Origin: Deltaproteobacteria bacterium
GTDB taxonomy: Bacteria > Desulfobacterota > Desulfuromonadia > Geobacterales > Pseudopelobacteraceae
Direction: 5' to 3'
Assembly (NCBI GenBank): GCA_021779135.1
Contig: JAJYBH010000014.1
Span: 1 to 40,020, forward strand
Length of the DNA stretch: 40,020 nt
Below the pieces are notes generated by a model. It was not told the origin of the DNA. It saw only the letters and a list, made by a program, of their open reading frames with translations, and did not search any database. The position numbers and the translations under genes were made by a program. Every line of letters starts with the position of its first letter. Positions within the stretch are counted from its first letter, which is position 1. This document shows, one piece after another, positions 8,116 through 15,913 of this stretch.

Positions 8116-8175
8116 TCGTGCAGAAATTTATTGATCATCTTTTAGGTGGGTTTCTAAATCAGTGTTATTTGGAAT

Positions 8176-8415
8176 TCATCCGGGATAACGTGAAGATTCG
8201 GCGATGGATGCATTGCTTACACAATATGCCGCCACCTCATTCTGTTGTTGCAGGTGTCTTTCATAGTAGGTTTCCTGTTTCCTCCAGATTGATTCCGTGG
8301 CATGGTCCATAACAAATCTGAGATTTTGAAGAGAAGAATTTTCGTAGTGTCTGGCAATTCTGTTCAAGACCTTACAGGTTCTGACCGGGTTGGTATACCA
8401 TGGCATTTTCCTCAT
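8176..8415 (-). CDS. Small hypothetical protein
   Basis: The open frame encodes 79 residues starting at the ATG at 8413-8415, preceded by AGGA five bases upstream; an in-frame ATG at 8404-8406 is an alternative. The product is hydrophilic, basic and probably helical, with aromatic residues at MPWYTN and two cysteines, and has no signal peptide or membrane segment. I do not recognise it. The region is richer in A/T than its neighbours. It is isolated between a 13-bp hairpin and an AT-rich gap next to a tRNA gene. The Shine-Dalgarno and amino-acid composition favour a real gene, but a chance frame is not excluded. Confidence 0.45.
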   Translation of the reverse strand: MRKMPWYTNPVRTCKVLNRIARHYENSSLQNLRFVMDHATESIWRKQETYYERHLQQQNEVAAYCVSNASIAESSRYPG

Positions 8416-8513
8416 CCCCTTCCTATGGTAGTTTGCTGAATCCGAAGAGATTTATCGGCAGCATAATAAAATTAACTTAAATCAAGCATATGGTGTGCCA
8501 ATTGATTAAAACA

Positions 8514-8538
8514 TAATTATAACAGTATGTTATAATTA
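8514..8538. repeat. AT-rich 10-bp inverted repeat upstream of the small hypothetical gene
   Basis: TAATTATAAC (8514-8523) and GTTATAATTA (8529-8538) are perfect complements around AGTAT. Each arm contains a -10-like TATAAT or TTATAA core, so this could be a promoter/operator for the minus-strand gene starting at 8415 or an extruded hairpin. The remainder of 8416-8610 is AT-rich and holds nothing else I can support. Confidence 0.45.
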
Positions 8539-8610
8539 GTAGGCCTGTACTGAAACAAACAGGCACAAACGGCTGTAAAATAATTCGACAGGATGCACGC
8601 CTTGAGAGAT

Positions 8611-8648
8611 AAAAACACAAAAGGGTTACAGCTTATAACTGTAACCCT
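8611..8648 (-). terminator. Terminator of the tRNA-Thr transcript
   Basis: AGGGTTACAG (8622-8631) and CTGTAACCCT (8639-8648) are perfect 10-bp arms with a 7-nt loop. On the minus strand the stem is followed by TTTTGTGTTTTT. It begins 10 bases after the tRNA 3' end. Confidence 0.9.
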
Positions 8649-8658
8649 CTATCTTGAC

Positions 8659-8734
8659 TGGAGCCATTTGTCGGAATCGAACCGACGACCTCATCATTAC
8701 GAGTGATGTGCTCTACCAACTGAGCTAAAATGGC
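8659..8734 (-). tRNA. tRNA-Thr (anticodon CGT)
   Basis: The minus strand folds as a complete 76-nt tRNA: acceptor GCCATTT/AAATGGC with encoded TCCA end (8659-8662), D-arm TAGCTCAGTTGGTAGAGCA, anticodon stem-loop with loop CTCGTAA (anticodon CGT, reads ACG), and T-arm GTCGG-TTCGATT-CCGAC. It is a single gene with its own terminator. Confidence 0.97.
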
Positions 8735-8855
8735 GATGAAATTATGAGGTTCATTTTCTATAACAAAAACGGACGGTCGTCAATGGTAAAGCACGGCCAT
8801 CATCCCTGGACCGATGCCGCCGGCAAAATTGATTATAGATCTCGGGAAATAATTC

Positions 8856-8884
8856 TTGACTCATTCAGTAAATATGTTTATCTA
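8856..8884 (+). promoter_or_regulatory. Probable promoter of the rrf2-family gene
   Basis: TTGACT (8856-8861) is followed after 17 bases by TATCTA (8879-8884), 15 bases before the start codon. The -10 overlaps the palindrome at 8881-8897, an arrangement that suggests autorepression. Confidence 0.5.
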
Positions 8885-8897
8885 TAGTCTTACTAGA
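8881..8897. promoter_or_regulatory. Candidate operator before rrf2 (TCTA...TAGA palindrome)
   Basis: TCTATAGTCTTACTAGA is an imperfect palindrome. Its complement reads TCTAGTAAGACTATAGA, which shares TCTAGTAA and CTNTAGA with the site before cysK (9377-9392). The shared site before a regulator and its neighbour is what an autoregulated Rrf2 factor would produce. Confidence 0.55.
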
Positions 8898-8898
8898 T

Positions 8899-9360
8899 AT
8901 GTTATCCAAAAAAACGATATATGCCTTCAAGGCGCTTATACATCTTGCCGGGGTACCCAGCGGGCAACCGGTGTTGATTGCCGACCTGGCCCGGGATGAG
9001 AATATACCCAGGAAGTTTCTGGAGTTCATCCTCTTGTCGCTGAGAAAGGGTGGTATACTCCAGAGCAGGGTTGGCAAGGGAGGCGGCTATACACTGGCGC
9101 TTCCGGCGAACAGGATAACTATCGGGTCGGTTGTCCGGACGCTGGAAGGTGACCTGTCACCTGTGCCGTGCCTGAGCAGCACAAACTATGCGCGCTGTGA
9201 AGAGTGCCAGGATGAGGCAACCTGCGGCATCCGCCTGACCATGGCCGATGCCAATGCGGCTCTCTCCGCTGTGCTTGACAACCTGACACTGGCGGACATG
9301 GTTGAACGCAGCGAGCACGAACGGAACCGGCGCCTAAACGTGGTTGATTTCAGCATCTAG
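8899..9360 (+). CDS. Rrf2-family transcriptional regulator (possible cysteine/sulfur or Fe-S sensor)
   Basis: The protein has 153 residues. The N-terminal winged helix-turn-helix is typical of Rrf2 (YAFKALIHLA at 8-17; IPRKFLEFILLSLRKGGIL at 36-54; wing SRVGKGGGYTLA at 56-67). Four cysteines at 91, 100, 103 and 109 sit where IscR/NsrR carry Fe-S ligands, with C103-x5-C109 spacing like part of the IscR pattern, so a cluster is possible but not proven. CymR, a family member, controls cysteine synthesis in Firmicutes. This gene lies 59 bp upstream of cysK, and both have a similar palindrome, which suggests it controls cysteine/sulfate assimilation. The start ATG has no clear Shine-Dalgarno. Confidence 0.88.
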   Translation: MLSKKTIYAFKALIHLAGVPSGQPVLIADLARDENIPRKFLEFILLSLRKGGILQSRVGKGGGYTLALPANRITIGSVVRTLEGDLSPVPCLSSTNYARCEECQDEATCGIRLTMADANAALSAVLDNLTLADMVERSEHERNRRLNVVDFSI

Positions 9361-9376
9361 ATTTTTGCCGGCTACG

Positions 9377-9392
9377 TCTAGTAATCTCTAGA
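9377..9392. promoter_or_regulatory. Candidate operator before cysK (TCTA...TAGA palindrome)
   Basis: TCTAGTAATCTCTAGA is a near-palindrome 28 bases before the cysK start. It matches the complement of the site before the Rrf2 gene over TCTAGTAA-N(1-2)-CTNTAGA. No convincing -10/-35 pair is seen around it, so cysK may be read from its own weak promoter or from the regulator's. Confidence 0.55.
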
Positions 9393-9419
9393 CAATCAAA
9401 TAGCTGAAAGGAGAGCAGC

Positions 9420-10373
9420 ATGAGCAAGATATACGCAGACAATTCCCAGTCCATCGGCAATACCCCGCTGGTGAAACTGAACCATGTCGTCGGGGACGCC
9501 AAGGCCACTGTCCTGGCCAAGGTGGAGGGGCGCAATCCGGCCTATTCAGTCAAATGCCGTATCGGCGCCAATATGATCTGGGATGCTGAAAAGCGCGGTA
9601 TTTTGAAGCCGGGTGTCGAGATCATCGAACCGACTTCCGGAAACACCGGCATTGCTTTGGCGTATGTTGCTGCTGCCCGAGGCTACAAACTGACCCTGAC
9701 CATGCCCGAGACCATGAGTGTCGAGCGTCGCCGCGTGCTGGCCGCCCTGGGCGCCAATCTGATCCTGACCCCTGGCGCCGAAGGCATGAAGGGCGCCATC
9801 AGCAGGGCCGAAGAAATCGCCGCGGCTGAACCGGAAAAATATTTCCTGCCGCAACAGTTCAAGAACCCGGCCAATCCGGAAATTCATGAAAAAACTACCG
9901 GCCCCGAAATCTGGAACGATACCGATGGCGCTGTCGATGTTGTTGTCGCCGGAGTCGGTACTGGAGGAACCATTACCGGGATTTCCCGCTATATCAAGAA
10001 CACCAGGGGCAAAAATATCATTTCGGTTGCGGTTGAACCGAAAGAGAGCCCCGTTATCAGCCAACAATTGGCCGGTCTCCCCATTCAGCCCGCCCCCCAC
10101 AAGATCCAGGGAATTGGCGCCGGGTTTATCCCGGACACACTGGACCTCTCGGTTGTAGACCGTGTTGAGCAGGTGGATAGTGCCGAAGCGATAGATTTCG
10201 CCCAACGCCTGGCAAAAGAGGAAGGCTTGCTGGTCGGGATCTCCTGCGGCGCGGCGGTGGCGGCGGCGGTCAGGCTGGCGCGGTTGGACGAATTCGCCGG
10301 CAAGACGATCGTGGTCATTCTGCCTGATAGTGCCGAACGGTATCTGTCAACGGCTCTATTCGAGGGGATCTAA
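9420..10373 (+). CDS. cysK: Cysteine synthase (O-acetylserine sulfhydrylase)
   Basis: CysK condenses O-acetylserine with sulfide to cysteine using PLP. The protein has 317 residues, the normal length. The PLP lysine is K45 in [11 protein letters not shown], the substrate loop is TSGNTGIAL at 72-80, the phosphate loop is [10 protein letters not shown] near 178-187, and GISCGAA near 272 holds the residue facing the pyridine nitrogen. AAAGGAG lies ahead of the ATG. It follows the Rrf2 regulator, and its TAA overlaps the ATG of the sulfite reductase gene (TAATG), so sulfide production and use are translationally coupled. Whether it is the CysK or CysM isozyme is not settled; motifs favour CysK. 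Confidence 0.93.
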   Translation: MSKIYADNSQSIGNTPLVKLNHVVGDAKATVLAKVEGRNPAYSVKCRIGANMIWDAEKRGILKPGVEIIEPTSGNTGIALAYVAAARGYKLTLTMPETMSVERRRVLAALGANLILTPGAEGMKGAISRAEEIAAAEPEKYFLPQQFKNPANPEIHEKTTGPEIWNDTDGAVDVVVAGVGTGGTITGISRYIKNTRGKNIISVAVEPKESPVISQQLAGLPIQPAPHKIQGIGAGFIPDTLDLSVVDRVEQVDSAEAIDFAQRLAKEEGLLVGISCGAAVAAAVRLARLDEFAGKTIVVILPDSAERYLSTALFEGI

Positions 10374-11656
10374 TGTCAACTACCATTACCGAATACCGTC
10401 TGGACGGGATTTATCGCCAACGCCAGGATGGTTTTTTCATGCAGCGGGTCAAGCTGGCTGCCGGTGTAATCTCGGCTGATCAGGCCCGGGTAGTTGCCGC
10501 TGTATCCACCCGCTTCGGCAGGGGAACGGTCCATCTGACCACCCGCGGCAGCATGGAGATTCACTGGCTGAAGGAAGCCGACCTGCCGGCGGTCAAGAGC
10601 TCACTTTCGGCTGTCGGCTTGACGGCGCGCGGCGCTTGCGGCGGAGCTGTACGGGGGGTGACCTGCGCCAGTCAGGGTGCGCTCGGGTTCCCGGCGGTCG
10701 AGACAATGGCGCGCCGCCTTCATCGGCACTTTACCGCCAACCCCCGTTTCGAGCGGCTTCCCAAGAAGTTCAAGATCGGTGTCGAGGCCGACGCATCCGG
10801 ACGGCGCCACCTGATCCAGGATGCGGGCCTGGTGCTTTCCGGTACCGATGGAACCGGCGCCCGCTACGACCTGTTTGTGGCCGGTGGCTTGGGTCGCGAA
10901 CCGCAGCCCGGCTTCCTTTTTGAGGCCGGGGTCAGCGAGAATCGCGTCATCCCCTTGATTGAGGCTATCGCCAGGGTCTACGCCGCACATACCCCGGCCG
11001 GCAAGCGGCTCAAACACCTGGTCCGTGAGATTGGTGAGGCCGAGTTCCGCCGGCTGGTCGCAGCCGAGCCGTCTGCCGCGGAAGAGCTTCCTGCAGTGTC
11101 AGGGTTGCCGGAGAATCTGGTAGAGGTCGCCAATACCCGACGGATCGTAGCTCCTGTCCATGCCGGCGAACTGACCAGCGGCCAGTTGCTCGACCTGGCC
11201 GGTTTTGCCGACCGGTTTGGCGGCAGCGTCCTGATGGCGACCGCTGATCAGGACATCGCTTTTCATGTCGATGCGGCGCTTGAGGCGACGGATACGGCCA
11301 GTGCCTTGAAACAGATCGGGTTTGGCGAGCAGCAGGTTGCCTTCCGTATCTGCCCCGGCAGTCATCAGTGTCTGGTGGGGTTGTCCGCGACCCGTGATGT
11401 CGCCCTGACGCTGATCGAACAGATGGGACCAGCGGCATCGAACCTGGGTTGGGCGCTATCCGGCTGTCCTAATTCCTGTACTCAACCGCAATTGGCCGAC
11501 GTCGGTATTGTCAGTTCCAGCCTGGTAAAAGATGAGCACGGCAGGCGTTCTCCCCGCTTTGATCTGTACCGTTCGGGTGGTGAGGGATTGGGTAAGGTCA
11601 GGGAGAGTTCCCTGACCCTCGAAGAGCTGTGTGGCAAGGTGCGGGAGATCGGTTGA
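10373..11656 (+). CDS. Siroheme/4Fe-4S nitrite/sulfite reductase (assimilatory sulfite reductase likely)
   Basis: This family reduces sulfite to sulfide (or nitrite to ammonia) by six electrons at a siroheme-[4Fe-4S] centre. The 427-residue protein has the two ferredoxin-like half domains (residues about 10-80 and 255-320) and the cluster ligands C327-x5-C333 and C365-x3-C369 (ICPGSHQC and SGCPNSC). Siroheme-binding basic residues fit TTRGSMEIHW at 56-65 and CGGAVRGVTC at 89-98. It is shorter than the usual 480-570-residue sulfite/nitrite reductases. The one-base overlap with cysK argues strongly for sulfite as substrate. The electron donor is not encoded nearby and is probably ferredoxin. 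Confidence 0.88.
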   Translation: MSTTITEYRLDGIYRQRQDGFFMQRVKLAAGVISADQARVVAAVSTRFGRGTVHLTTRGSMEIHWLKEADLPAVKSSLSAVGLTARGACGGAVRGVTCASQGALGFPAVETMARRLHRHFTANPRFERLPKKFKIGVEADASGRRHLIQDAGLVLSGTDGTGARYDLFVAGGLGREPQPGFLFEAGVSENRVIPLIEAIARVYAAHTPAGKRLKHLVREIGEAEFRRLVAAEPSAAEELPAVSGLPENLVEVANTRRIVAPVHAGELTSGQLLDLAGFADRFGGSVLMATADQDIAFHVDAALEATDTASALKQIGFGEQQVAFRICPGSHQCLVGLSATRDVALTLIEQMGPAASNLGWALSGCPNSCTQPQLADVGIVSSSLVKDEHGRRSPRFDLYRSGGEGLGKVRESSLTLEELCGKVREIG

Positions 11657-11672
11657 TCCCTCGCGGTTTTTT
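11643..11672 (+). terminator. Terminator after the cysK-sulfite reductase unit
   Basis: GGGAGATC (11643-11650) and GATCCCTC (11655-11662) form a stem with one mismatch and a GGTT loop, followed by GCGG and six Ts (11667-11672). The stem overlaps the stop codon of the reductase gene. Confidence 0.6.
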
Positions 11673-11682
11673 CTCATATAAG

Positions 11683-11739
11683 TCTATTAAATAGATAGTT
11701 TTAATATTGTTGCGGCTTGATGCTGGCAGACACGCCAGC
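11683..11739 (+). promoter_or_regulatory. Control region of the sulfate-transport operon
   Basis: TCTATTAAATAGA (11683-11695) is a near-perfect palindrome with the same TCTA...TAGA ends as the rrf2 and cysK sites, though with a shorter centre. A 6-bp perfect hairpin (GCTGGC 11722-11727, GCCAGC 11734-11739) follows in the presumed leader. A clear promoter pair is not visible. Confidence 0.4.
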
Positions 11740-11763
11740 TAGTTGAAGTAGCCCGGACACTCT

Positions 11764-12576
11764 ATGATTCGTGCCATTGATTCTCATAAACTGAATATGT
11801 TGCGTGAGACGCCCGTCAATTATGCACAGCCGGACGATCTGCAAAGAGTGGGGAAGGTCTTTTTTATCGGCGGCAACCTTCCGATCTACAGCACCCTTGA
11901 AACCATGTACGAGAGCTATTGCCTGGAATCCAGCGAACTGTTTCATGTCACGTTCGGAACCGCGGGGCAGTTCGACCATAACCTCGAGATGGTCCGCCAG
12001 ATCAAGCGCAACTTTTCGATCCGGCTGATGGGCAGGACCAGCTATCCGTTATCCGCATCCCAGCTTGAACGGGTCTATCTGGCCGGCCTGGATGTCCTGG
12101 ATATTTCCCGGCAGGCTTTCAGCAACCATTCGGAGGCCAATACAGCAGGTGATGGCGCACAATGGCTGGAGGCCCTTGGCGCAGCCGTATCCGCCTTTCC
12201 GCGCTGGTCGATCGTTTCAACGATCCCCGTCGATCAGGCCACCCCGGATGAGGTCCGTGCCACAATCCATGATCTGCTGGGTCTCGGAGTCATACCTTTG
12301 CTTGACATTACCGGCAAAGACTGCGCCAGGGACCAGGCAGAAACCGGCGGCCTCTTCAGTTTTCTGGCCGCGGAATGGCATCGGCACCGGGTCCCCCTCA
12401 GGCCGGTCATGCCGCTGTTGAGGCTGACCACGCCCTTTGACATCGCCGAGTCATCCGGATTCCTGAGAGACGCCATCGGCAAGCTTCAGGATCGCGGGGT
12501 TATGGCAACATCCGACCTGCGCCGTCATCTGCGCACCAGCGGTGCCCAAGCGTCCTTTGACTCGGCAGGCCTGTAA
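11764..12576 (+). CDS. Unrecognised protein co-operonic with the sulfate transporter
   Basis: The protein has 270 residues and no signal peptide or membrane segment. I do not recognise a named family. Segments such as LSASQLERVYLAGLDVLDIS (about 99-118) and STIPVDQATPDEVRATI with a following LLGLGVIPLLDIT look like the strands and helices of a TIM barrel of the radical-SAM type, but the CXXXCXXC cluster motif is absent and only two cysteines are present (SYCLE and KDCAR). It may be a cluster-less relative, which is inference. It ends one base before the ATG of the DASS transporter (TAA-ATG), so the two are probably translated together. The start ATG has a weak Shine-Dalgarno; an internal ATG at residue 12 is possible. 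Confidence 0.75.
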   Translation: MIRAIDSHKLNMLRETPVNYAQPDDLQRVGKVFFIGGNLPIYSTLETMYESYCLESSELFHVTFGTAGQFDHNLEMVRQIKRNFSIRLMGRTSYPLSASQLERVYLAGLDVLDISRQAFSNHSEANTAGDGAQWLEALGAAVSAFPRWSIVSTIPVDQATPDEVRATIHDLLGLGVIPLLDITGKDCARDQAETGGLFSFLAAEWHRHRVPLRPVMPLLRLTTPFDIAESSGFLRDAIGKLQDRGVMATSDLRRHLRTSGAQASFDSAGL

Positions 12577-14025
12577 ATGGACCCGATCTCGTTAGACAAG
12601 CCGCTCAAGATCGACACACGCCCCATCTGGCTGATCGTGATGGATCGCACCGTGCGGTATCAGGTGCTGGCCGGGATCCTGCTGCTAACCGTGATTGCCT
12701 ATAAGCTGACGCCCCCGGCCGGCCTCACGGCGGCCGGTTACCACACCCTGGTGCTGTTCGGATTCACCATATTCCTGTGGGTGTCGGGACTGTTGCCGAT
12801 TGCGGCGACCGCACTGCTCTCCGTGGTCATGCTACCGCTGGCCGGTATCCTGCCTGCCAAGCAGACCTACTCGCTCTTTGGAAACGAGGCGGTGTTTTTT
12901 ATCCTGGGCGCCTTCATTCTGGGCGCCGCCATGGCCGGTACCGGTCTTTCCTCACGCCTGGCCCGCGCCATGCTGGTGCGGTTCGGCAGTACCCCGCGGC
13001 GGCTGGCGCTGACGGTCTTCCTGCTTGCCGCCGGTTTATCCTTCTGCATGAGCGAACATGCCGTGGCTGCCATGCTCTTTCCGGTCGTGCTGGAGATCTC
13101 CGCGAGCCTCGGGCTGAAGCCGGGCAAGAGCACCTATGCCAAACTGCTCTTCATGTCCATTGCCTGGGGCTGCATAATCGGCGGCATCGCCACCTACCTG
13201 GGCGGGGCCAGGGCGCCGCTGGCCGTGGGGATGCTGCGCGAGATCAGCGGCATCGACATCGACTTCTTTGACTGGAGCATGGCGGCGATCATGATTGTCC
13301 TGCCGCTCCTCTCCATCGGTTTCACCCTGCTGCTCTTCTTCTTTCCGCCCGACCTGGCCGGTGTGGAAGACGGTCTGCGCGTACTCAACCGAAAGAGGCT
13401 GGAAGTCGGCAAGATCAGCTATGACGAAATCATCACCGCCCTGGTCATGGTCGCCACCATCAGCGGCTGGGTGTTCTTCGGCAGGCAATTGGGTCTGGCC
13501 GCCATTGCCATTCTGGGAACGGCCGTCCTGTTCACCTTCCGTGTCGTTTCCTGGCAGCGGATCGAGGAGTACGTCAACTGGGGGATCATCCTCATGTACG
13601 GCTGCTCCATCGCCCTGGCCAGTGCCCTGGAAAAGACCGGTGCTGCCCTCTGGCTGGCCAACAAGGGCTTGACCACCTTTCCGCTGACGCCTTTCGCGAT
13701 CATCGCCCTGATCTCACTGGTCTCGATTCTCCTGACGGAATGCATCAGCAATGCCGCGGTCATCGCCATCCTCATGCCGATCGGTCTGAGCCTGGCCAGC
13801 GGTCTGGGGATCGACCCGCGGGTCATGACCCTTTCCATCGCCCTGCCCGCCGGGCTGGCCTATTGCCTGCCCATGGGCACCCCCGCCACCGCCATCGTCT
13901 TCGGCTCGGGATTTCTGAAAAGCCGTGATATGATCCTTCCCGGAGTTGTGGTCATGGGCATCTCCTGGCTGCTCTTCCTGGGCTCTGCCTGGTTTGTCTG
14001 GCCCCTGCTGGGATTGAAAATATGA
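12577..14025 (+). CDS. DASS/SLC13-family sodium:anion symporter, probable sulfate importer
   Basis: The protein has 482 residues with about 11-12 hydrophobic membrane spans after a 28-residue cytoplasmic leader. SLC13/DASS carriers take up sulfate or dicarboxylates with sodium. Family signatures visible are the two internal helical-hairpin regions: LSFCMSEHAVAAMLFPVVL (about 153-171) and LTECISNAAVIAILMPIGL (about 387-405), with the (S/T)xN/E-type substrate motifs SEHAVA and ECISNAA, and ending in LPMGTPATAIVFGSG. Position between the 270-aa gene and cysH points to sulfate as substrate. It would replace the CysTWA ABC importer, which is not in this window. Substrate choice is inferred from context. 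Confidence 0.88.
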   Translation: MDPISLDKPLKIDTRPIWLIVMDRTVRYQVLAGILLLTVIAYKLTPPAGLTAAGYHTLVLFGFTIFLWVSGLLPIAATALLSVVMLPLAGILPAKQTYSLFGNEAVFFILGAFILGAAMAGTGLSSRLARAMLVRFGSTPRRLALTVFLLAAGLSFCMSEHAVAAMLFPVVLEISASLGLKPGKSTYAKLLFMSIAWGCIIGGIATYLGGARAPLAVGMLREISGIDIDFFDWSMAAIMIVLPLLSIGFTLLLFFFPPDLAGVEDGLRVLNRKRLEVGKISYDEIITALVMVATISGWVFFGRQLGLAAIAILGTAVLFTFRVVSWQRIEEYVNWGIILMYGCSIALASALEKTGAALWLANKGLTTFPLTPFAIIALISLVSILLTECISNAAVIAILMPIGLSLASGLGIDPRVMTLSIALPAGLAYCLPMGTPATAIVFGSGFLKSRDMILPGVVVMGISWLLFLGSAWFVWPLLGLKI

Positions 14026-14036
14026 TTGGAGTCACC

Positions 14037-14732
14037 ATGAACACGAGTCTTCCCAAGCTTGCGAACGACGCAAGCGCCCTTGAAATCCTCAGAGCCGGCA
14101 TCGAAGCGGCCAATGGACCGGTCTCTCTGGCCTGCTCCTTCTCGATGGAGGATGTGGCCATAATCGACATCGCCCACCAGGCCGGCCTCACGCTGGGCGT
14201 GTTTGCCCTGGACACCGGCCGGCTGAACGAGGAGACCTACGAAGTCGCCGAAGCACTGGTCGAGCGCTACCGCCTCAAGATAGACTGGTACTTTCCTCGT
14301 CATGAGGATGTGCAGAAGCTGGAGGGCGCCGAAGGACTGTTCTCGTTCCGCGAGTCGCTGGACAAGCGCCAGGCCTGTTGCGCCATCCGCAAGATAGAGC
14401 CGCTCTCCCGTGCCCTCAAAGGGCTTGCGGGGTGGGTCACCGGCATGCGCCGCGAGCAGAGTGTCACCCGCACCGATCTGAGTGTGATCGAAACGGACGA
14501 GCTCAACGGCGGTATCCTCAAGATCAACCCGCTGCTTGACTGGAGCGAGGCGCAACTGGTCAGCTACACCGAAGAACAGCGTCTGCCGAAGAACCGCCTC
14601 TACAGCCAGGGGTACCGCTCCATCGGCTGCGCCCCCTGTACCAGGGCGGTCAAGCCGGGTGAAGATGCCCGGGCGGGCAGGTGGTGGTGGGAGAATGCGA
14701 AGAATAAAGAGTGTGGACTTCATAGACGTTGA
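14037..14732 (+). CDS. cysH: Adenylyl-sulfate (APS) reductase, assimilatory, [4Fe-4S] type
   Basis: The enzyme reduces adenylyl-sulfate to sulfite and AMP using thioredoxin. The protein has 231 residues from the ATG at 14037, which has TTGGAG at 14026-14031; an upstream ATG at 14022 overlaps the transporter's stop and lacks a site. The cluster cysteines are C114-C115 and C198-x2-C201 (RQACCAIRK and SIGCAPC), the pattern that marks APS-using reductases rather than PAPS-using ones. The catalytic cysteine is C226 in KECGLH near the C-terminus. SFSMEDV at 34-40 is the nucleotide-binding loop. The absence of an APS kinase in the neighbouring cysDN genes agrees with direct APS reduction. Confidence 0.94.
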   Translation: MNTSLPKLANDASALEILRAGIEAANGPVSLACSFSMEDVAIIDIAHQAGLTLGVFALDTGRLNEETYEVAEALVERYRLKIDWYFPRHEDVQKLEGAEGLFSFRESLDKRQACCAIRKIEPLSRALKGLAGWVTGMRREQSVTRTDLSVIETDELNGGILKINPLLDWSEAQLVSYTEEQRLPKNRLYSQGYRSIGCAPCTRAVKPGEDARAGRWWWENAKNKECGLHRR

Positions 14733-14763
14733 TCGATAGATATATATTAGATTTTTACCGGGT

Positions 14764-14876
14764 GCGGATTTTGCGTCAGAGCAAGGCTGTCAAGGGATTG
14801 CGCGGAGGCGTAGCAGCGCTACGCCGCACAAGGGATCCCGAAGACTTACGCAGCTCTGGCGTAAAAGCCACATCCG
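14764..14876. repeat. Palindromic intergenic element before cysD (relative of 1238-1355)
   Basis: TTTTGCGTCAGAGC (14769-14782) pairs with GCTCTGGCGTAAAA (14853-14866) with two wobbles, and CGGA at 14765-14768 can extend to TCCG at 14873-14876 after a bulge. The centre is a perfect 8-bp hairpin, GGCGTAGC (14807-14814) with GCTACGCC (14818-14825). Layout, size and the GGCGTA...TACGCC core resemble the complement of the first element. It ends 16 bases before the cysD ATG, so it will lie in the cysD leader if the promoter is upstream. Confidence 0.7.
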
Positions 14877-14892
14877 TACTACGGAGAAAACT

Positions 14893-15798
14893 ATGAACAG
14901 CAGCAATCTGACTCACCTGCAACAGCTTGAAGCCGAGAGTATCCATATCATCCGCGAGGTGGTGGCTGAATTTGGCAATCCGGTGATGCTCTATTCCATT
15001 GGAAAGGATTCGGCGGTCATGCTGCACCTGGCCCGCAAGGCCTTTTTCCCGGCAGCGCCCCCTTTTCCACTGATGCATATCGACACCACCTGGAAGTTCC
15101 GCGAGATGATCCAGTTCCGGGACCGGATGGCCGCCGAATGCGGCCTCGACCTGATCGTGCATGTCAATGAAGAGGGGGTCCGGCAGGGGGTTTCACCATT
15201 TACCCACGGGGCGCTCTATACCGATATCATGAAAACCGAGGGGCTCAAGCAGGCGCTCGATCGCTACAAGTTCGATGCTGCCTTCGGCGGTGCCCGCCGG
15301 GACGAGGAGAAATCGCGGGCCAAGGAGCGCATCTTCTCCTTCCGCAACGCCAATCATCGCTGGGACCCCAAGCTACAGCGCCCGGAGCTCTGGAAACTGT
15401 ACAATACGAGGATCAAGCCGGGTGAAAGTATCCGTGTGTTTCCCCTCTCCAACTGGACCGAGCTGGATGTCTGGCAGTATATCCATCTGGAGTCAATACC
15501 GATCGTGCCGCTCTACTATGCCGCTGTCCGTCCGGTGGTCGAGCGGGACGGCATGCTGATCATGGTGGACGATGACCGGCTGGAGCTCCAGCCGGGGGAA
15601 ACGGTGCAGTACAAATCGGTCCGATTCCGCACCCTGGGGTGCTACCCCCTGACCGCTGCCGTCGAATCGGAAGCGGACACGCTGCCACGGATCATCCAGG
15701 AGATGCTGCTGACCCGCACCTCGGAGCGCCAGGGGCGCCTGATCGATCATGATTCGGCGGGGTCGATGGAGAAGAAGAAACAAGAAGGATATTTCTAA
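14893..15798 (+). CDS. cysD: Sulfate adenylyltransferase subunit 2
   Basis: CysD is the PP-loop ATPase subunit of ATP sulfurylase, which joins sulfate to AMP giving APS. The protein has 301 residues, normal for the family. [18 protein letters not shown] at about 35-52 is the PP-loop, followed by [26 protein letters not shown] near 137, and [15 protein letters not shown] near 184. GGAG lies just ahead of the ATG. The partner cysN follows after a 115-bp gap of simple repeats, while the 5' side is a palindromic element, so cysD probably starts a transcription unit of its own or is attenuated there. Confidence 0.96.
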   Translation: MNSSNLTHLQQLEAESIHIIREVVAEFGNPVMLYSIGKDSAVMLHLARKAFFPAAPPFPLMHIDTTWKFREMIQFRDRMAAECGLDLIVHVNEEGVRQGVSPFTHGALYTDIMKTEGLKQALDRYKFDAAFGGARRDEEKSRAKERIFSFRNANHRWDPKLQRPELWKLYNTRIKPGESIRVFPLSNWTELDVWQYIHLESIPIVPLYYAAVRPVVERDGMLIMVDDDRLELQPGETVQYKSVRFRTLGCYPLTAAVESEADTLPRIIQEMLLTRTSERQGRLIDHDSAGSMEKKKQEGYF

Positions 15799-15800
15799 TG

Positions 15801-15900
15801 ATGAAGGATGATGGATGAGTGATGAGGGATGAGGGATGAATCGGCGGCTGATGACATTCAGAAGTAAAGGCCGGTATCCTTCATAATTCATAATTCATAC
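15801..15900. repeat. Heptad simple repeats between cysD and cysN
   Basis: From 15801 five 7-base units follow one another: ATGAAGG, ATGATGG, ATGAGTG, ATGAGGG, ATGAGGG. At 15880-15900 there are three more: TTCATAA, TTCATAA, TTCATAC. The outer ends ATGAAGGAT (15801-15809) and ATCCTTCAT (15876-15884) are perfect 9-bp complements, so the gap can fold back. The repeats leave the cysN Shine-Dalgarno (GAGGG, 15904-15908) just outside. Confidence 0.8.
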
Positions 15901-15913
15901 CTAGAGGGTATGT

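Noticed and set aside
8103-8312. 69-residue plus-strand frame in the gap before the tRNA
   Set aside because: It begins inside a perfect hairpin, has no ribosome site and runs opposite a better minus-strand candidate.
8416-8658. AT-rich DNA beside tRNA-Thr as a possible integration scar
   Set aside because: There is no integrase, no duplicated tRNA 3' end and no other mobile gene in the window, so attachment sites cannot be supported.
15801-15900. CRISPR-like array between cysD and cysN
   Set aside because: The repeats are 7-base units without spacers and there are no cas genes; they are simple sequence repeats.
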